The notes: generated by a model from the letters alone, not told the origin. A stretch of 64,000 bases of DNA from Micromonospora inyonensis (GCF_900091415.1 NZ_FMHU01000001.1:3038001-3102000), one strand, 5' to 3'. Shown: positions 17,284-26,229, counted from the first letter of the stretch. Program-made: numbers and translations.

Positions 17284-18708
17284 ATGTTCGGTAGCCTGCT
17301 ATCCGTGACCAGTTCCGATCTCCGTGTTCGCTTCGCGCCCTCCCCGACAGGCATGTTCCACGTGGGCAATGCCCGGTCTGTCCTGTTCAACTGGGTGCTG
17401 GCCCGACAGTCGGGCGGAACCATGGTGCTGCGGATCGAGGACACGGACGCGGCGCGGAACCGCCCGGAGTGGGTGCAGGGTATCCTCGATGCGATGGAGT
17501 GGCTCGGCATCGGCCCGAGCGAGTACGAGGGTCCGCTGTTCCAGTCCGACTATGCCCCGCAGCACCGCGAGGCCATCGACCGGCTTCTCGCCGCCGGTCG
17601 CGCCTACTACTGCGACTGCACCCGGGACCAGGTCATCGCGCGTACGGGCAGCGAGCACAAGGGCTATGACGGTTTCTGTCGGGACCGTGCCCAGAGCGAC
17701 GGGGAAGGTCGTGCGCTGCGCTTCCGTACGCCGGACGACGGCTCGACGGTGATCGTCGACCTGGTACGCGGAAAGCCGACCTTCGACAACAAGTTGATCG
17801 AGGATTTCGTGATCGCCCGCGGCGACGGGTCGCCGGTGTTCCTGCTGGCCAACGTGGTTGACGACATGGTCATGGGCATCACCCACGTGATCCGGGCTGA
17901 GGAGCACCTGCCGAACGCGCCCAAGCAGCAACTGCTGTGGGAGGCGCTGGGCGCTGAGCCCCCGGTATGGGTGCACGCGCCGATCCTGGTCAACGAGAAG
18001 CGGCAGAAGCTGTCCAAGCGTCGGGACCGGGTGGCCCTGGAGGACTTCCGCGCCGAGGGATACCTCGCCGGTGCGATGAGGAACTACCTGATGCTGCTCG
18101 GGTGGGCACCGTCCGGTGACCGCGAGATCCTGCCCTGGGACGACATCGTGGCGGAGTTCCGCCTGGAGGACGTCAACCCCTCTCCGGCGTTCTTCGACGT
18201 GAAGAAGCTGCGGGCCTTCAACGGGGACTACATCCGGGCGCTATCGGTGGAGGCGTTCATCGAGGCGTGTCAGCCCTGGCTGAGTGCCGAGGCCGCGCCC
18301 TGGCGGCCGGAGGCGTACGACGCCGACGCGTTCGCTGCGGTGGCCGAACTGGCGCAGACCCGGATCGCGGTGCTCTCCGAGATCGTGCCGATGGTCGACT
18401 TCCTGTTCCTCGACGAGCCGGTCACCGATGAGGCAGCGTGGACGAAGGCCATGAAGGCCGAGGCCCCGGTGCTGCTGGCCGCTGTGGTCGAGGCGTATGA
18501 GACGTGCGAGTGGCAGGCCGAGGTCCTCAAGTCGACGCTGGAGGCGATCGGCGCGGAGCGCGGGCTCAAGCTCGGCAAGGCCCAGGCGCCGGTACGGGTC
18601 GCGGTGACCGGCCGTACCGTCGGGCTGCCGCTGTTCGAGTCGATCGAGATCCTCGGACGTGAGCGAACCGTGGCTCGCCTGCGAGCCGCACTCGACCGCC
18701 TGAGCTGA
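17284..18708 (+). CDS. gltX: divergent glutamyl-tRNA synthetase (second copy type)
   Basis: A 474-residue class I synthetase that would charge tRNA-Glu. The Rossmann domain opens with [17 protein letters not shown], holding the HIGH motif as HVGN; the zinc-binding-type YYCDCTRDQ follows near 105; the KMSKS loop is KLSKRRD near 240. Length and domain order are normal. The N-terminal block differs from the usual actinobacterial form (RVRFCPSPTG and a longer insert), so I infer a paralogue rather than the housekeeping enzyme. GTG 17305 is an alternative start. The ArgRS gene lies 113 bases downstream, separated by two strong inverted repeats. Likely roles are aminoacyl-tRNA supply for biosynthesis or a resistant target copy. 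Confidence 0.85.
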   Translation: MFGSLLSVTSSDLRVRFAPSPTGMFHVGNARSVLFNWVLARQSGGTMVLRIEDTDAARNRPEWVQGILDAMEWLGIGPSEYEGPLFQSDYAPQHREAIDRLLAAGRAYYCDCTRDQVIARTGSEHKGYDGFCRDRAQSDGEGRALRFRTPDDGSTVIVDLVRGKPTFDNKLIEDFVIARGDGSPVFLLANVVDDMVMGITHVIRAEEHLPNAPKQQLLWEALGAEPPVWVHAPILVNEKRQKLSKRRDRVALEDFRAEGYLAGAMRNYLMLLGWAPSGDREILPWDDIVAEFRLEDVNPSPAFFDVKKLRAFNGDYIRALSVEAFIEACQPWLSAEAAPWRPEAYDADAFAAVAELAQTRIAVLSEIVPMVDFLFLDEPVTDEAAWTKAMKAEAPVLLAAVVEAYETCEWQAEVLKSTLEAIGAERGLKLGKAQAPVRVAVTGRTVGLPLFESIEILGRERTVARLRAALDRLS

Positions 18709-18718
18709 CCTCTTCGCC

Positions 18719-18740
18719 ACCGGCGGATCGATCCGCCGGT
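18719..18740. terminator. perfect 22-base palindrome after the GluRS gene
   Basis: ACCGGCGGATC at 18719-18729 is followed directly by its exact inverted copy, 11 bases after the GluRS stop. It could act as a factor-independent terminator, or as an operator since it has no loop. Its GGCGGATC core recurs in the second hairpin 50 bases downstream. Confidence 0.5.
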
Positions 18741-18785
18741 CAACCTGGTCGTCGATCGATCCGCTCCCCGAGCATTCCCCCGGCA

Positions 18786-18812
18786 GATCCGCCTCGCTGC
18801 GCGAGGCGGATC
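18786..18812. promoter_or_regulatory. 12-bp stem, 3-base loop hairpin just before the ArgRS start
   Basis: GATCCGCCTCGC at 18786-18797 pairs perfectly with 18801-18812 around a TGC loop. The GGAG ribosome site (18813-18816) begins at the very next base, so in the transcript this hairpin could hinder or tune ribosome loading on the ArgRS message. It could also be a terminator for upstream transcription. The stem shares GGCGGATC with the preceding palindrome. Confidence 0.5.
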
Positions 18813-18821
18813 GGAGCGAGA

Positions 18822-20552
18822 TTGGCGCACTTCATGAATCTTGAAAAGCTGTTGGCCGGCCGGCTGGCGCAGGCGTTCTCGGCCGTGGCCGGCGAGCCCG
18901 TCGACCCGGTCGTACGGCGGTCGCAGCACGCCGACTACCAGTCTGACGCCGCCCTGTCCCTGGCGCGTCGGCTCGGCCGCCCGCCCCGGGACATCGCCAC
19001 CGAGGTCCTCGGCCGGGTGGAGCTGGCGGACCTCTGTGCGGCTGTGGAGGTGTCCGGTCCGGGTTTCATCAACCTGACGGTCGCCGACCCGGCTCTTGGC
19101 ACCCTACTGTCGAGGTTGGCCGCCGACGCCCGCCTCGGCGTCGCGGTGAGCGCCGCTTCCGAGACGGTGGTCGTCGACTACTCGGCGCCGAACGTGGCCA
19201 AGGAGATGCACGTCGGGCACCTCCGGTCCACCGTCATCGGCGACGCCGCCGTACGGCTGCTGGAGTGGCTCGGGCACCGGGTGATCAAGGCCAACCACCT
19301 GGGCGACTGGGGCACCCCCTTCGGGATGCTCATCGAGCACCTGCTCGACCTGGGCGAGGCGGAGGCCGCCCACGAGCTGTCCGTCGGCGACCTGGACACG
19401 TTCTACAAGGCCGCCAGGGCGAAGTTCGACGCCGACGACACGTTCAAGGAGCGGGCCCGGCAGCGGGTGGTCGCCCTGCAGGGCGGCGACGAGCTGACCC
19501 TGCGGTTGTGGCGGCTGCTGGTCGCCGAGTCGGAGAAGTACTTCCTGACCGTCTACGACCAGCTCGGCGTCCTGCTCACCGAGCAGGACTTCCACGGCGA
19601 GAGCTACTACAACGACATGCTCGCCCCGGTCACCGAGGAACTGGACCAGCTCGGGCTGCTGCGGGACAGCGGTGACGCCGCCTGCGTCTTCCCAGAGGGC
19701 TTCACCGGCCGCGACGGGCAGCCGCTGCCGCTCATCGTGCGCAAGCGCGACGGCGGGTACGGCTACGCGGCCACCGACCTCGCGGCGATCCGGCACCGGA
19801 CCCGGGACCTCGGCGCGACCCGGCTGCTCTACGTGGTGGGCCTGCCGCAACGTCAGCACTTCGAGATGGTGTACGCGGTCGCCCGGCAGGCCGGATGGCT
19901 GAGCCCGCCCGCGCGGGCCGAGCACGTCGGCTTCGGCTCGATCCTCGGCCCGAACGGCAAGATGCTGCGCAGCCGGGTCGGCGGCTCGATCAAGCTCGTC
20001 GGACTGCTCGACGAGGCCGTGACCAGGGCCTCCGAACTGGCCCGGCAGAAGAACCCCGACCTGTCCGAGGCGGCCGTCGCCGACGTCGCCCCCGCGGTCG
20101 GCATCGGCGCCATCAAGTACGCCGACCTGTCCACCGACCGGATCAAGGACTACGTCTTCGACTGGCAGCGGATGCTCTCTCTCGACGGCAACACCGCCCC
20201 GTACCTCCAGTACGCCCACGCCCGGATCCGGTCCATCTTCCGCCGCGCCGGCATCGAGCAGTTCACCGCAGGACCGATCTCGATCGGTCACCCGGCAGAG
20301 CACGCCCTCGCCCTCGAACTGGTCAACTTCGGCACCGTCGTCACCGGCGTCGAGCACACCCTGGAGTTCCACCGGCTCGCCGGATACCTGCACACCCTCG
20401 CCGCCACCTTCAGCGGGTTCTACGAGCGCTGCCCGGTTCTTGGCGCCGCCGGCGAGGTACGCGACAGCCGGCTGGCCCTGTGCGACCTCACCGCCCGGGT
20501 CCTGCACCGAGGTCTGTACCTGCTGGGCATCGCCACCCCGGACCGCATGTAG
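18822..20552 (+). CDS. argS: arginyl-tRNA synthetase, probable second copy
   Basis: A 576-residue class I synthetase that ligates arginine to tRNA-Arg. The N-terminal Add-1 domain (residues 1-110) is followed by YSAPNVAKEMHVGHLRST with the HIGH motif (HVGH ~130), the WGTPFGML segment, ATDLAAI, and a KMSKS-like GKMLRSR near 385. The C-terminal DALR anticodon-binding domain is complete (LQYAHARIRSIF). TTG 18822 has GGAG five bases upstream; ATG 18834 is the alternative. Location beside an extra GluRS and a guanidino-methyltransferase operon suggests a cluster-specific copy, either to make Arg-tRNA for biosynthesis or as a resistant target. It converges on the ATP-grasp gene 37 bases away. Confidence 0.88.
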   Translation: MAHFMNLEKLLAGRLAQAFSAVAGEPVDPVVRRSQHADYQSDAALSLARRLGRPPRDIATEVLGRVELADLCAAVEVSGPGFINLTVADPALGTLLSRLAADARLGVAVSAASETVVVDYSAPNVAKEMHVGHLRSTVIGDAAVRLLEWLGHRVIKANHLGDWGTPFGMLIEHLLDLGEAEAAHELSVGDLDTFYKAARAKFDADDTFKERARQRVVALQGGDELTLRLWRLLVAESEKYFLTVYDQLGVLLTEQDFHGESYYNDMLAPVTEELDQLGLLRDSGDAACVFPEGFTGRDGQPLPLIVRKRDGGYGYAATDLAAIRHRTRDLGATRLLYVVGLPQRQHFEMVYAVARQAGWLSPPARAEHVGFGSILGPNGKMLRSRVGGSIKLVGLLDEAVTRASELARQKNPDLSEAAVADVAPAVGIGAIKYADLSTDRIKDYVFDWQRMLSLDGNTAPYLQYAHARIRSIFRRAGIEQFTAGPISIGHPAEHALALELVNFGTVVTGVEHTLEFHRLAGYLHTLAATFSGFYERCPVLGAAGEVRDSRLALCDLTARVLHRGLYLLGIATPDRM

Positions 20553-20588
20553 CGATCGTCCCCTCAACCACTCCCGTTCACGACCCGT

Positions 20589-21962
20589 CTACCTACCCGC
20601 TGGCTCGGGGCTGGGCTGTGCTTCCGGCAGACAGGTGCTGGGCCTGGTGTCGAACGGCGCTACGAGGTGGCCGAAGTTGGTGCCGAGGACCTCGTCGCTG
20701 ACCCGGAAGATCTCAGGTGCCCGGGGTCCGACCCGGCCACCGCCCGGGAGCCGGGCGGCGGCAAGGGTCGCGGTGAGCAGCCAGCCGCGCGGCGACGGGG
20801 TGATGACGAGCCTTCCGTCTGCCGCACCGCTGGGGGCAGGGACCAGTTGGTCACCATCCCAGCGGACCGACGCCGTCCGGGAGGCCCTCTCGTCGGCGTG
20901 CGTGGCCGCGCCGAAGATCGTGCAGCTGGTGCCGATGGAAAAGACCTCCTCCGCGAGTTGCTCGACCGCGCCGGTGTCGGGCTCGTTTCCTTCCCGGGCG
21001 AGCAGGTTGACCGCGTGCAGCAGGACCCGACGGTCGGATGGTGCCGCTTCCATGGCCGACGTGAGCCGAGCGTTGAAGTCGGTGGGCTGGAACCCGTTGG
21101 AGGTGAGGATGCCGTCGACGGAGAAGCCGCCGCGGTAGCCGAGGCGTTCGCGTAGCCCAACCCCGATCCGCGCGGTGTGGGTGACGAGATCGGCGGCACC
21201 GTCGAGCAGGGGAACGGCACCAGCACAGAGGAACGTCCCCTGCCCGGGGCGGGGAAGCGTCACGAGTTCCATGGGCGGGAACGGGATGGTCCTGGTGGTG
21301 AGGGCCAGCCCGTGCAGGCGTACCGGGATGCCTTCGAGGAGCGGCATCAGCCGGACCCGCCAGGTTCCGGATCCGGCGGTGGGGATGGTCGTCGGTGGTG
21401 GGCCGTCGCGCCACCACCAGATGCCGTCACCGCCGGCGGACGGACCGGCACCCCTGGGCTGGCAGGAGCAGACGACTCCGGTGCCCTGGTCCACGATCGT
21501 CCCCAGCACGGCGAGGTCAGCGGTGCCGTCACCGACGATCGACGGTGCGCGTGGCACCCCGGCGGCGTCCCACAGCGTGTCGACCACGGTCTTGTCCTCG
21601 AACAGCCGCCACGCGGGCTGCCTGACGCCGAACCGTCGCCGGGTCCCGGCCCTCGGCGGGTCGAGCGGGTCGGGCAGAACGAGTGTCGCGGTGTGGTCGG
21701 GGTCGAAGGCGTCCGCCGGTTCGGCGAGCCAGCCGGAGCTGTCGAGCCCGCCGATCGCGTGGTGCTGCCACGCGAGGTGGTCGGACGCGCCGCGCAGTGT
21801 CCGGGGTCGGACCTCGGACGGTGCGTCGTCCAGGGCGATGGCGAGGCACCGGGCCGGGCCGAGCAGGTCCTGCCAGGCTGACGCGTCGTCGGCGCGTCCG
21901 CAGAGGACGATCAGTTTGCCGTCGGGTAGCAGCTGGGTGATCGACATGCCGGGGTGGGTCAT
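20589..21962 (-). CDS. ATP-grasp superfamily enzyme
   Basis: A 457-residue protein, last gene of the seven-gene operon. Its start (ATG 21962) overlaps the FkbM stop as ATGA. Middle and C-terminal parts fit the ATP-grasp fold: FEDKTVVDTLWDAAGVP as the lid-preceding helix, RLMPLLEGIPVRLHG as the first metal-site strand, and GFSVDGILTSNGFQPTDFN with the acidic/Asn residues that bind magnesium, ending NARLTSAME. ATP-grasp enzymes make amide or peptide bonds through acyl phosphates, so this is the best candidate for joining building blocks in the pathway. The N-terminal ~130 residues are unassigned. Substrates unknown. Confidence 0.65.
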   Translation of the reverse strand: MTHPGMSITQLLPDGKLIVLCGRADDASAWQDLLGPARCLAIALDDAPSEVRPRTLRGASDHLAWQHHAIGGLDSSGWLAEPADAFDPDHTATLVLPDPLDPPRAGTRRRFGVRQPAWRLFEDKTVVDTLWDAAGVPRAPSIVGDGTADLAVLGTIVDQGTGVVCSCQPRGAGPSAGGDGIWWWRDGPPPTTIPTAGSGTWRVRLMPLLEGIPVRLHGLALTTRTIPFPPMELVTLPRPGQGTFLCAGAVPLLDGAADLVTHTARIGVGLRERLGYRGGFSVDGILTSNGFQPTDFNARLTSAMEAAPSDRRVLLHAVNLLAREGNEPDTGAVEQLAEEVFSIGTSCTIFGAATHADERASRTASVRWDGDQLVPAPSGAADGRLVITPSPRGWLLTATLAAARLPGGGRVGPRAPEIFRVSDEVLGTNFGHLVAPFDTRPSTCLPEAQPSPEPAGR

Positions 21963-22591
21963 CGGCGTCGCCGCCAGGGTCGGTCTGTCCGCTGCAGGAT
22001 CAGGTTTGCTGGTGTCTCGTGGACGAGTTCGTAGGTGTCCGGGCCGAGGTGGCGGTGGATCGTGTGGCGGTGCCGGTCGGGGTGCTCGTCGTCGAACTCG
22101 ACGATGACGATGGTCGGCCGGTGCCGGGTGTGGTCGAAGGAGTCCCAGACGTCGAGTTCGGTGCCTTCGACGTCGATGCTGAGCAGGTCGATCTGTTCGA
22201 TGCACCACTGGCCGAGGAGGTCTTCCAGGGGGCGGCAGGCGACGAGGATCTCCTGGTAGTCGGTGCCGCGCCGCTGCAGGCCGGACCACGAGGGCTTGTG
22301 GGCGTACATGCCGAACGGCCAGAGTCCGGGGGTGGCGGACACGGCGCAGGTGTCCACGGCGCAGCAGCGGTCCCGGAGGCGTTGGTGGTTGCGGGGGTCG
22401 GCGTCCACGCAGAGTCCGCGCCAGCCCCGGTTCTCGAAGTAGAGGCTGTTGCTGCCGCGTACGCCGTCGCCAGCGCCGACGTCGACGAACACTCCGTGCA
22501 CCGGGAGGTGGTAGTTCTCGGCGAGCCAGCGGTCCTCGCCCCACTGCGAGTGGTACGGCGCGGGTTGGGTGTAGGGCAGCATCGCCGTCAT
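21959..22591 (-). CDS. FkbM family methyltransferase
   Basis: A 210-residue SAM-dependent methyltransferase with GVFVDVGAGDG (motif I), CVDADPRNHQRL, the IDLLSIDVEGTELDVWDSF segment typical of FkbM, and VIVEFDDEH. The family O-methylates hydroxyls of natural products and sugars. ATG 22591 overlaps the epimerase stop as ATGA; ATG 22582, behind GGAGGGG, is also possible. The SAM could come from the synthase encoded upstream in the same operon. Confidence 0.82.
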   Translation of the reverse strand: MTAMLPYTQPAPYHSQWGEDRWLAENYHLPVHGVFVDVGAGDGVRGSNSLYFENRGWRGLCVDADPRNHQRLRDRCCAVDTCAVSATPGLWPFGMYAHKPSWSGLQRRGTDYQEILVACRPLEDLLGQWCIEQIDLLSIDVEGTELDVWDSFDHTRHRPTIVIVEFDDEHPDRHRHTIHRHLGPDTYELVHETPANLILQRTDRPWRRRR

Positions 22592-23571
22592 CCCCTCCAC
22601 CGCTTGATCAGGTCCTGCTCACGGGCATGATCGAGCCATCGCTGTGACCAACTGCGCCGTAGCGCCTGCCAACCGAGGGCGTCGGTGATGCTGTCGGCAA
22701 GGGGGCGGAGGGTGAGACCGGCGTCGGTGGCACGGCTGTTGTCGACCGACATGAGAGCCAGTTCGGGGCTACTGGCGGGCAGCCACAGCGGGATCTCGGT
22801 CCACGGTTGGAGGCGATGGGCGAGGGCGAACTCCTCGCCGACGCGACAGGGGGCAACGGCTCGGCCGGCGCTGGTGAGGACCGTGTCCACCAGGGTTCGG
22901 GCGGTGGTGCGGGCACCGGCGACGTTGAGGACGCCGGTCCGTCGCTGGTCGATGGCGTCGCGCAGAAACCGGGCGACATCGACGGCATCGACGAGTTGGA
23001 TGGCCTGGCGGTCGTCCATCGGGACGAGAACGTCGCCGCCGCGCAGGGCGCGTTCGAGCCAGTAGGCGAGGCGTTCGCTGTCGTCGTACCGGCCGATGAC
23101 CAGGCCGAGGCGGGCGGTGAGCAGCGGTACGTCGGTCCGGTCGAGACGACGCCGGAGGTACCGCTCGCAGCGGAGCTTGCGGGTGGCGGAGGCACGTACC
23201 GGGTGGGAGACGTCAGCCGCGATGGTGGGTGCCCGTTCGGTCAGGCCGTGCCGGCCGGGTGTCCTGCGGTAGACCCCGCAGCTGGAGACGAACAGGTACC
23301 GGCCGACGCCACCGAGCAGGGGCAGGACCGGGCGCAGGTCGTCGACGTCGCGGGCGCTGGTGTCGATGACCGCGTCCCAGGGTTCGGCGAGGACGGCGGC
23401 TGCTTCGACGGTTGGTGCGCGTCGGTCGGTGAGGACGTGGCGGGTGATCCCGGCGAAGGGTGACGGTGACCGGCCCCGGTAGAGCACGGTGACGTCGTCT
23501 CCGCGCCGGAGGCATTCCTCCACGATGTGCCGGCCCACGAACCGGGTGCCACCGAGCATGAGGATCTTCAT
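22588..23571 (-). CDS. NAD-dependent epimerase/dehydratase (extended SDR)
   Basis: A 327-residue protein starting MKILMLGGTRFVGRHI, whose GGxxxxG loop near residue 7 is the NAD(P)-binding signature. Later motifs include DVTVLYRGR, AVIDTSARD, the SSCGVY catalytic tyrosine strand and QLVDAVDVARFL. The usual YxxxK lysine is not clear after SSCGVY, so catalysis may be atypical. It resembles the isoflavone-reductase/epimerase branch of the superfamily. ATG 23571 overlaps the upstream stop (ATGA). It probably oxidises, reduces or epimerises the pathway intermediate. Confidence 0.78.
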   Translation of the reverse strand: MKILMLGGTRFVGRHIVEECLRRGDDVTVLYRGRSPSPFAGITRHVLTDRRAPTVEAAAVLAEPWDAVIDTSARDVDDLRPVLPLLGGVGRYLFVSSCGVYRRTPGRHGLTERAPTIAADVSHPVRASATRKLRCERYLRRRLDRTDVPLLTARLGLVIGRYDDSERLAYWLERALRGGDVLVPMDDRQAIQLVDAVDVARFLRDAIDQRRTGVLNVAGARTTARTLVDTVLTSAGRAVAPCRVGEEFALAHRLQPWTEIPLWLPASSPELALMSVDNSRATDAGLTLRPLADSITDALGWQALRRSWSQRWLDHAREQDLIKRWRG

Positions 23572-24326
23572 CGCGGTGCCCCGCGTTCCGGCCGGGCGGG
23601 GCTGTACCCGAGCACGAGCAGCCGGCGTGGGTGACCGGAGGTGTTGGGTCCGCTGGCGTGAACCAGGGCGGCGTCCCAGACCAGTACCGTGCCGGGCGCG
23701 GCGACCAGCGTCACGGCCGCCGTGTCGGGCGCGGCGGCGTCCGGTACGACGGGCCCCTGGTTGTCCGTCGGGATCATCCCGATGGTGCGTCGGTGGCTGC
23801 CGGGCCATACCCGCAGCGCGCCGGCCTTCTCGGTGCAGGGGTCGAGGCAGACGGCGACGGTGAGCACCCGTGGGTAGCCGCGTGTCGCGTAGTAGGCGGC
23901 GTCGGTGTGCTTGCGAACCTCCTCACCGAGCACCGGCAGCGTCGCCCAGCCTGCGGAGATGTCGACGGTCTGCTTGTACATCAGCTTGTTGTCCATCAGC
24001 GCCGGGGGCGCACCGAGCAGGTCGGCGACGACTGCGCGCAGCGCGTGGTCGTCGGCCACCGTCGTGGCGGTCGGGGACAGGTCGACCACGGGCTTGACCT
24101 TGAGGACGTACGGCTTGCCGCTGGTGAGGCGCCACCAGGTGACGCGCGGGTCGAGTGTCCTGGAGGCCACCATCCGGGCGAGCCGGCCACCGAGAATCTC
24201 GTCGGCCTCGACGCGGAGGTCCTGGATGGTGGCGGGCGGAATCAGATCCGGCAGGACGAGGTACCCGTGCGAGGCGAACCGGTCGATCTGCTGCGCGGTG
24301 ACCGCCGGCGCGATCGGTGGAGTCAT
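23568..24326 (-). CDS. phytanoyl-CoA dioxygenase (PhyH) family enzyme
   Basis: A 252-residue Fe(II)/2-oxoglutarate oxygenase. The iron facial triad is visible as H140 and D142 (EVRKHTDAAYY) and H223 (WDAALVHASG), with the 2-oxoglutarate arginine near R234. The N-terminal FASHGYLVLPDLIP segment and LRVWPGSHRR are typical of PhyH. Such enzymes hydroxylate, desaturate or halogenate; the aspartate argues against a halogenase. ATG 24326 overlaps the methyltransferase stop (ATGA). Hydroxylation of an amino acid or peptide intermediate is the simplest role. Confidence 0.82.
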   Translation of the reverse strand: MTPPIAPAVTAQQIDRFASHGYLVLPDLIPPATIQDLRVEADEILGGRLARMVASRTLDPRVTWWRLTSGKPYVLKVKPVVDLSPTATTVADDHALRAVVADLLGAPPALMDNKLMYKQTVDISAGWATLPVLGEEVRKHTDAAYYATRGYPRVLTVAVCLDPCTEKAGALRVWPGSHRRTIGMIPTDNQGPVVPDAAAPDTAAVTLVAAPGTVLVWDAALVHASGPNTSGHPRRLLVLGYSPARPERGAPR

Positions 24327-24982
24327 CGGGCACCGCCTTTCGTGGCGATCGGGATCAGGAAGTCGCGGCTGGGTTTGGTCCAGTGCGGTGGGGTCTGCTC
24401 GACCGGCATGGTGTGCGGGTGGGCGGTCCATTCCGCGAAGTGCCGGTCGAGGACCGCGCGGCGGGCCGGGCTGATCGCGGTGCCGCTGTGGAAGAAGCTG
24501 AACCGGCCACCGGGGCGCAGGCAGGGAATCGCGACGTTGGCGACGAATTCGGCGAAGTCCAGGTCGGCGTGTCCGTCCGGTGGCCAGGTGTCGTACATGA
24601 TCGCGTCGAAGGCACTGGTAGGTAGCCTCACGAGCTGCCACGGGTCGACGTGCACCCGCATGGGTGTGTCGAAGGCTTCGACCAGCCGCGTGCGAGCGGC
24701 CAGGGCCACGGCCGGGTGCGGTTCGATCGCGGTGTACGAGCCGATCTCACGCTTTGACAGCTGCGCGGCGAACACACCCAGGCCGAGTCCCACCTCCAGT
24801 ACGTCGGGACGGCTGAAACCCTCGGTGAGGTGGGCTACGTGCTCGCCCATCAGGTCGGCTTCGGCGAAGAACATCACGTACTGCGAGCCGATACGTAGAC
24901 CCTCCGCGTCGATGACCGCGGGCTGGTCGAGGAGGGCGTCGATGTGTCGTTGGTGCACCGTGGACAGGACCTTGCGCGTCAC
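24323..24982 (-). CDS. guanidinoacetate/arginine-type N-methyltransferase
   Basis: A 219-residue methyltransferase. Motif I is VLEVGLGLGVFAAQ (residues 61-74), the acidic ribose site is AIEPHP, and IMYDTWPPDG near 128-137 matches the ILYDTYP signature of guanidinoacetate N-methyltransferase and the related arginine delta-N-methyltransferase (RMT2). Further matches are the EFVANVAIPCLRPGG helix and a C-terminal PIATKG. These enzymes methylate a guanidino nitrogen, so an arginine- or guanidino-containing substrate is likely. It sits between the SAM synthase and the dioxygenase, overlapping both by ATGA. The family call is strong by motif; the actual substrate is inferred. Confidence 0.72.
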   Translation of the reverse strand: MTRKVLSTVHQRHIDALLDQPAVIDAEGLRIGSQYVMFFAEADLMGEHVAHLTEGFSRPDVLEVGLGLGVFAAQLSKREIGSYTAIEPHPAVALAARTRLVEAFDTPMRVHVDPWQLVRLPTSAFDAIMYDTWPPDGHADLDFAEFVANVAIPCLRPGGRFSFFHSGTAISPARRAVLDRHFAEWTAHPHTMPVEQTPPHWTKPSRDFLIPIATKGGAR

Positions 24983-26229
24983 AGCGGCACCCCGTCCCGG
25001 AACCGGGCCAGCGGCTCGGTGGCGATGAACCGGGCGGCGAAGGTCGGGGCACCGGCGACGACGCGTCGCACCACCTCTTCGATCTCGGCCACGGTGAGCG
25101 CGTCGACATCGCGGTCCACCGAGACCAGGACGTGGGCGGGAGCGTCGAGCTGGCCGCCGTTGCGGGCGGCGATCGTGACCTCGGTGTACACCGAGGTTTC
25201 GGCCAGCACCCGCTCGGCGGTCTCGGCGGCGAGCGCGGTGTAGATCTTGCCGGCGTGGTGCACCGGGTTCTTGCCGGCCGGGGCTTCACCGCTGGCCGGG
25301 CGGAGCGGCTCGATGACGCCGCTGTACCGGTTGCCGCGCCCGACCGCGCCACAGTCACCCTTGCCGAGAGAGGTACCGAACGGTGCCAGGTAGCCGCGAC
25401 CGGGGACGTCCTTGGTGTTGAGATGCAGCGACAGGCCGGTGACGTGCCGGGCTCGGGGCTCCTGGTCGAGCAGGGACTTCAGCTCGGCGGAGACGGCGCT
25501 CTGCGCCTCGGCGAGCGCGGTCCGGTATGTCGGCCAGGAGTCGACCAGCTCGGGGTGGAACGGTACGGCGGCCGTGACCTCCAGCGCCGAGCCGATCCGG
25601 ACCACCATGACCTTCACGTCGGTCCCGGCAGCCGGCACGGCCTGCCGGAACGCTTCGGCGGTGAGCCGGCGTTCCAGTCGTATCGCGAGATCGGCGGCGA
25701 GGCTGCGCCGGCTGGTGCCGACGCAGACGACGGTGTCGTTGGCGACGGACTCGGTCGCGAGCACGGTGTTGATGTCCGGTGCTGCGTCCGGGCAGTAGAA
25801 CCTCCGGTCGTGGTCGACGGCGGTGCCGCGCGTGTTGTTGATGTGCAGGCGGAGGTGTTCGAGGATGCGGCGATCGCTGAGCGCGGCCGGGAGGATCTCG
25901 AGAACGACCGCTCGGAAGATCTCCTCGATCGGCACCTGCGTGGCACCGACCTGGTCGGTGATCTTTCCGAAGAGGTAGCAGTCGGCGGGCTTGAGGATGT
26001 CGAAGCCACCGAAGCGCACGTCGGCGGCGGCACCGACGAGGTTCACCTTGTCGACCCAGTGGTTGGGGATGGCACCGAACTCGCGCAGGCACCAGGACGA
26101 GTAGCGCTGGGAGAAGGCGTCCGCGACCAGGTCGGCGAGACTGTCCGGATGGCCGACTCCCTTACGCTCGGCGACGTCGAACGGCTGGTCGTCGGGGTCG
26201 ACGCAGGCGTGACGGATCGAGATCTGCAC
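24979..26229 (-). CDS. archaeal-type methionine adenosyltransferase
   Basis: A 416-residue S-adenosylmethionine synthase of the archaeal family, not the usual bacterial MetK. Residues 21-29 read ERKGVGHPD, the family signature, followed by WVDKVNLVGAA, FGGFDILKPADCYLFGK and the RHVTGLSLHLNTKDVPGRGYL region. The reaction makes SAM from methionine and ATP. Placed after the radical SAM gene and before a methyltransferase (ATGA overlap), it probably provides a dedicated SAM supply for the radical enzyme and two methyltransferases. The start is GTG 26229; 16 bases separate it from the upstream gene. Presence of this archaeal form in an actinobacterial cluster suggests lateral acquisition. Confidence 0.85.
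   Translation of the reverse strand: MQISIRHACVDPDDQPFDVAERKGVGHPDSLADLVADAFSQRYSSWCLREFGAIPNHWVDKVNLVGAAADVRFGGFDILKPADCYLFGKITDQVGATQVPIEEIFRAVVLEILPAALSDRRILEHLRLHINNTRGTAVDHDRRFYCPDAAPDINTVLATESVANDTVVCVGTSRRSLAADLAIRLERRLTAEAFRQAVPAAGTDVKVMVVRIGSALEVTAAVPFHPELVDSWPTYRTALAEAQSAVSAELKSLLDQEPRARHVTGLSLHLNTKDVPGRGYLAPFGTSLGKGDCGAVGRGNRYSGVIEPLRPASGEAPAGKNPVHHAGKIYTALAAETAERVLAETSVYTEVTIAARNGGQLDAPAHVLVSVDRDVDALTVAEIEEVVRRVVAGAPTFAARFIATEPLARFRDGVPL

Noticed and set aside
23631..25028. Long plus-strand open frame opposite the operon
   Set aside because: It is antisense to three well-supported, overlapping genes and its product is Arg/Gly/Val-rich without motifs; open antisense frames are expected at this GC content.
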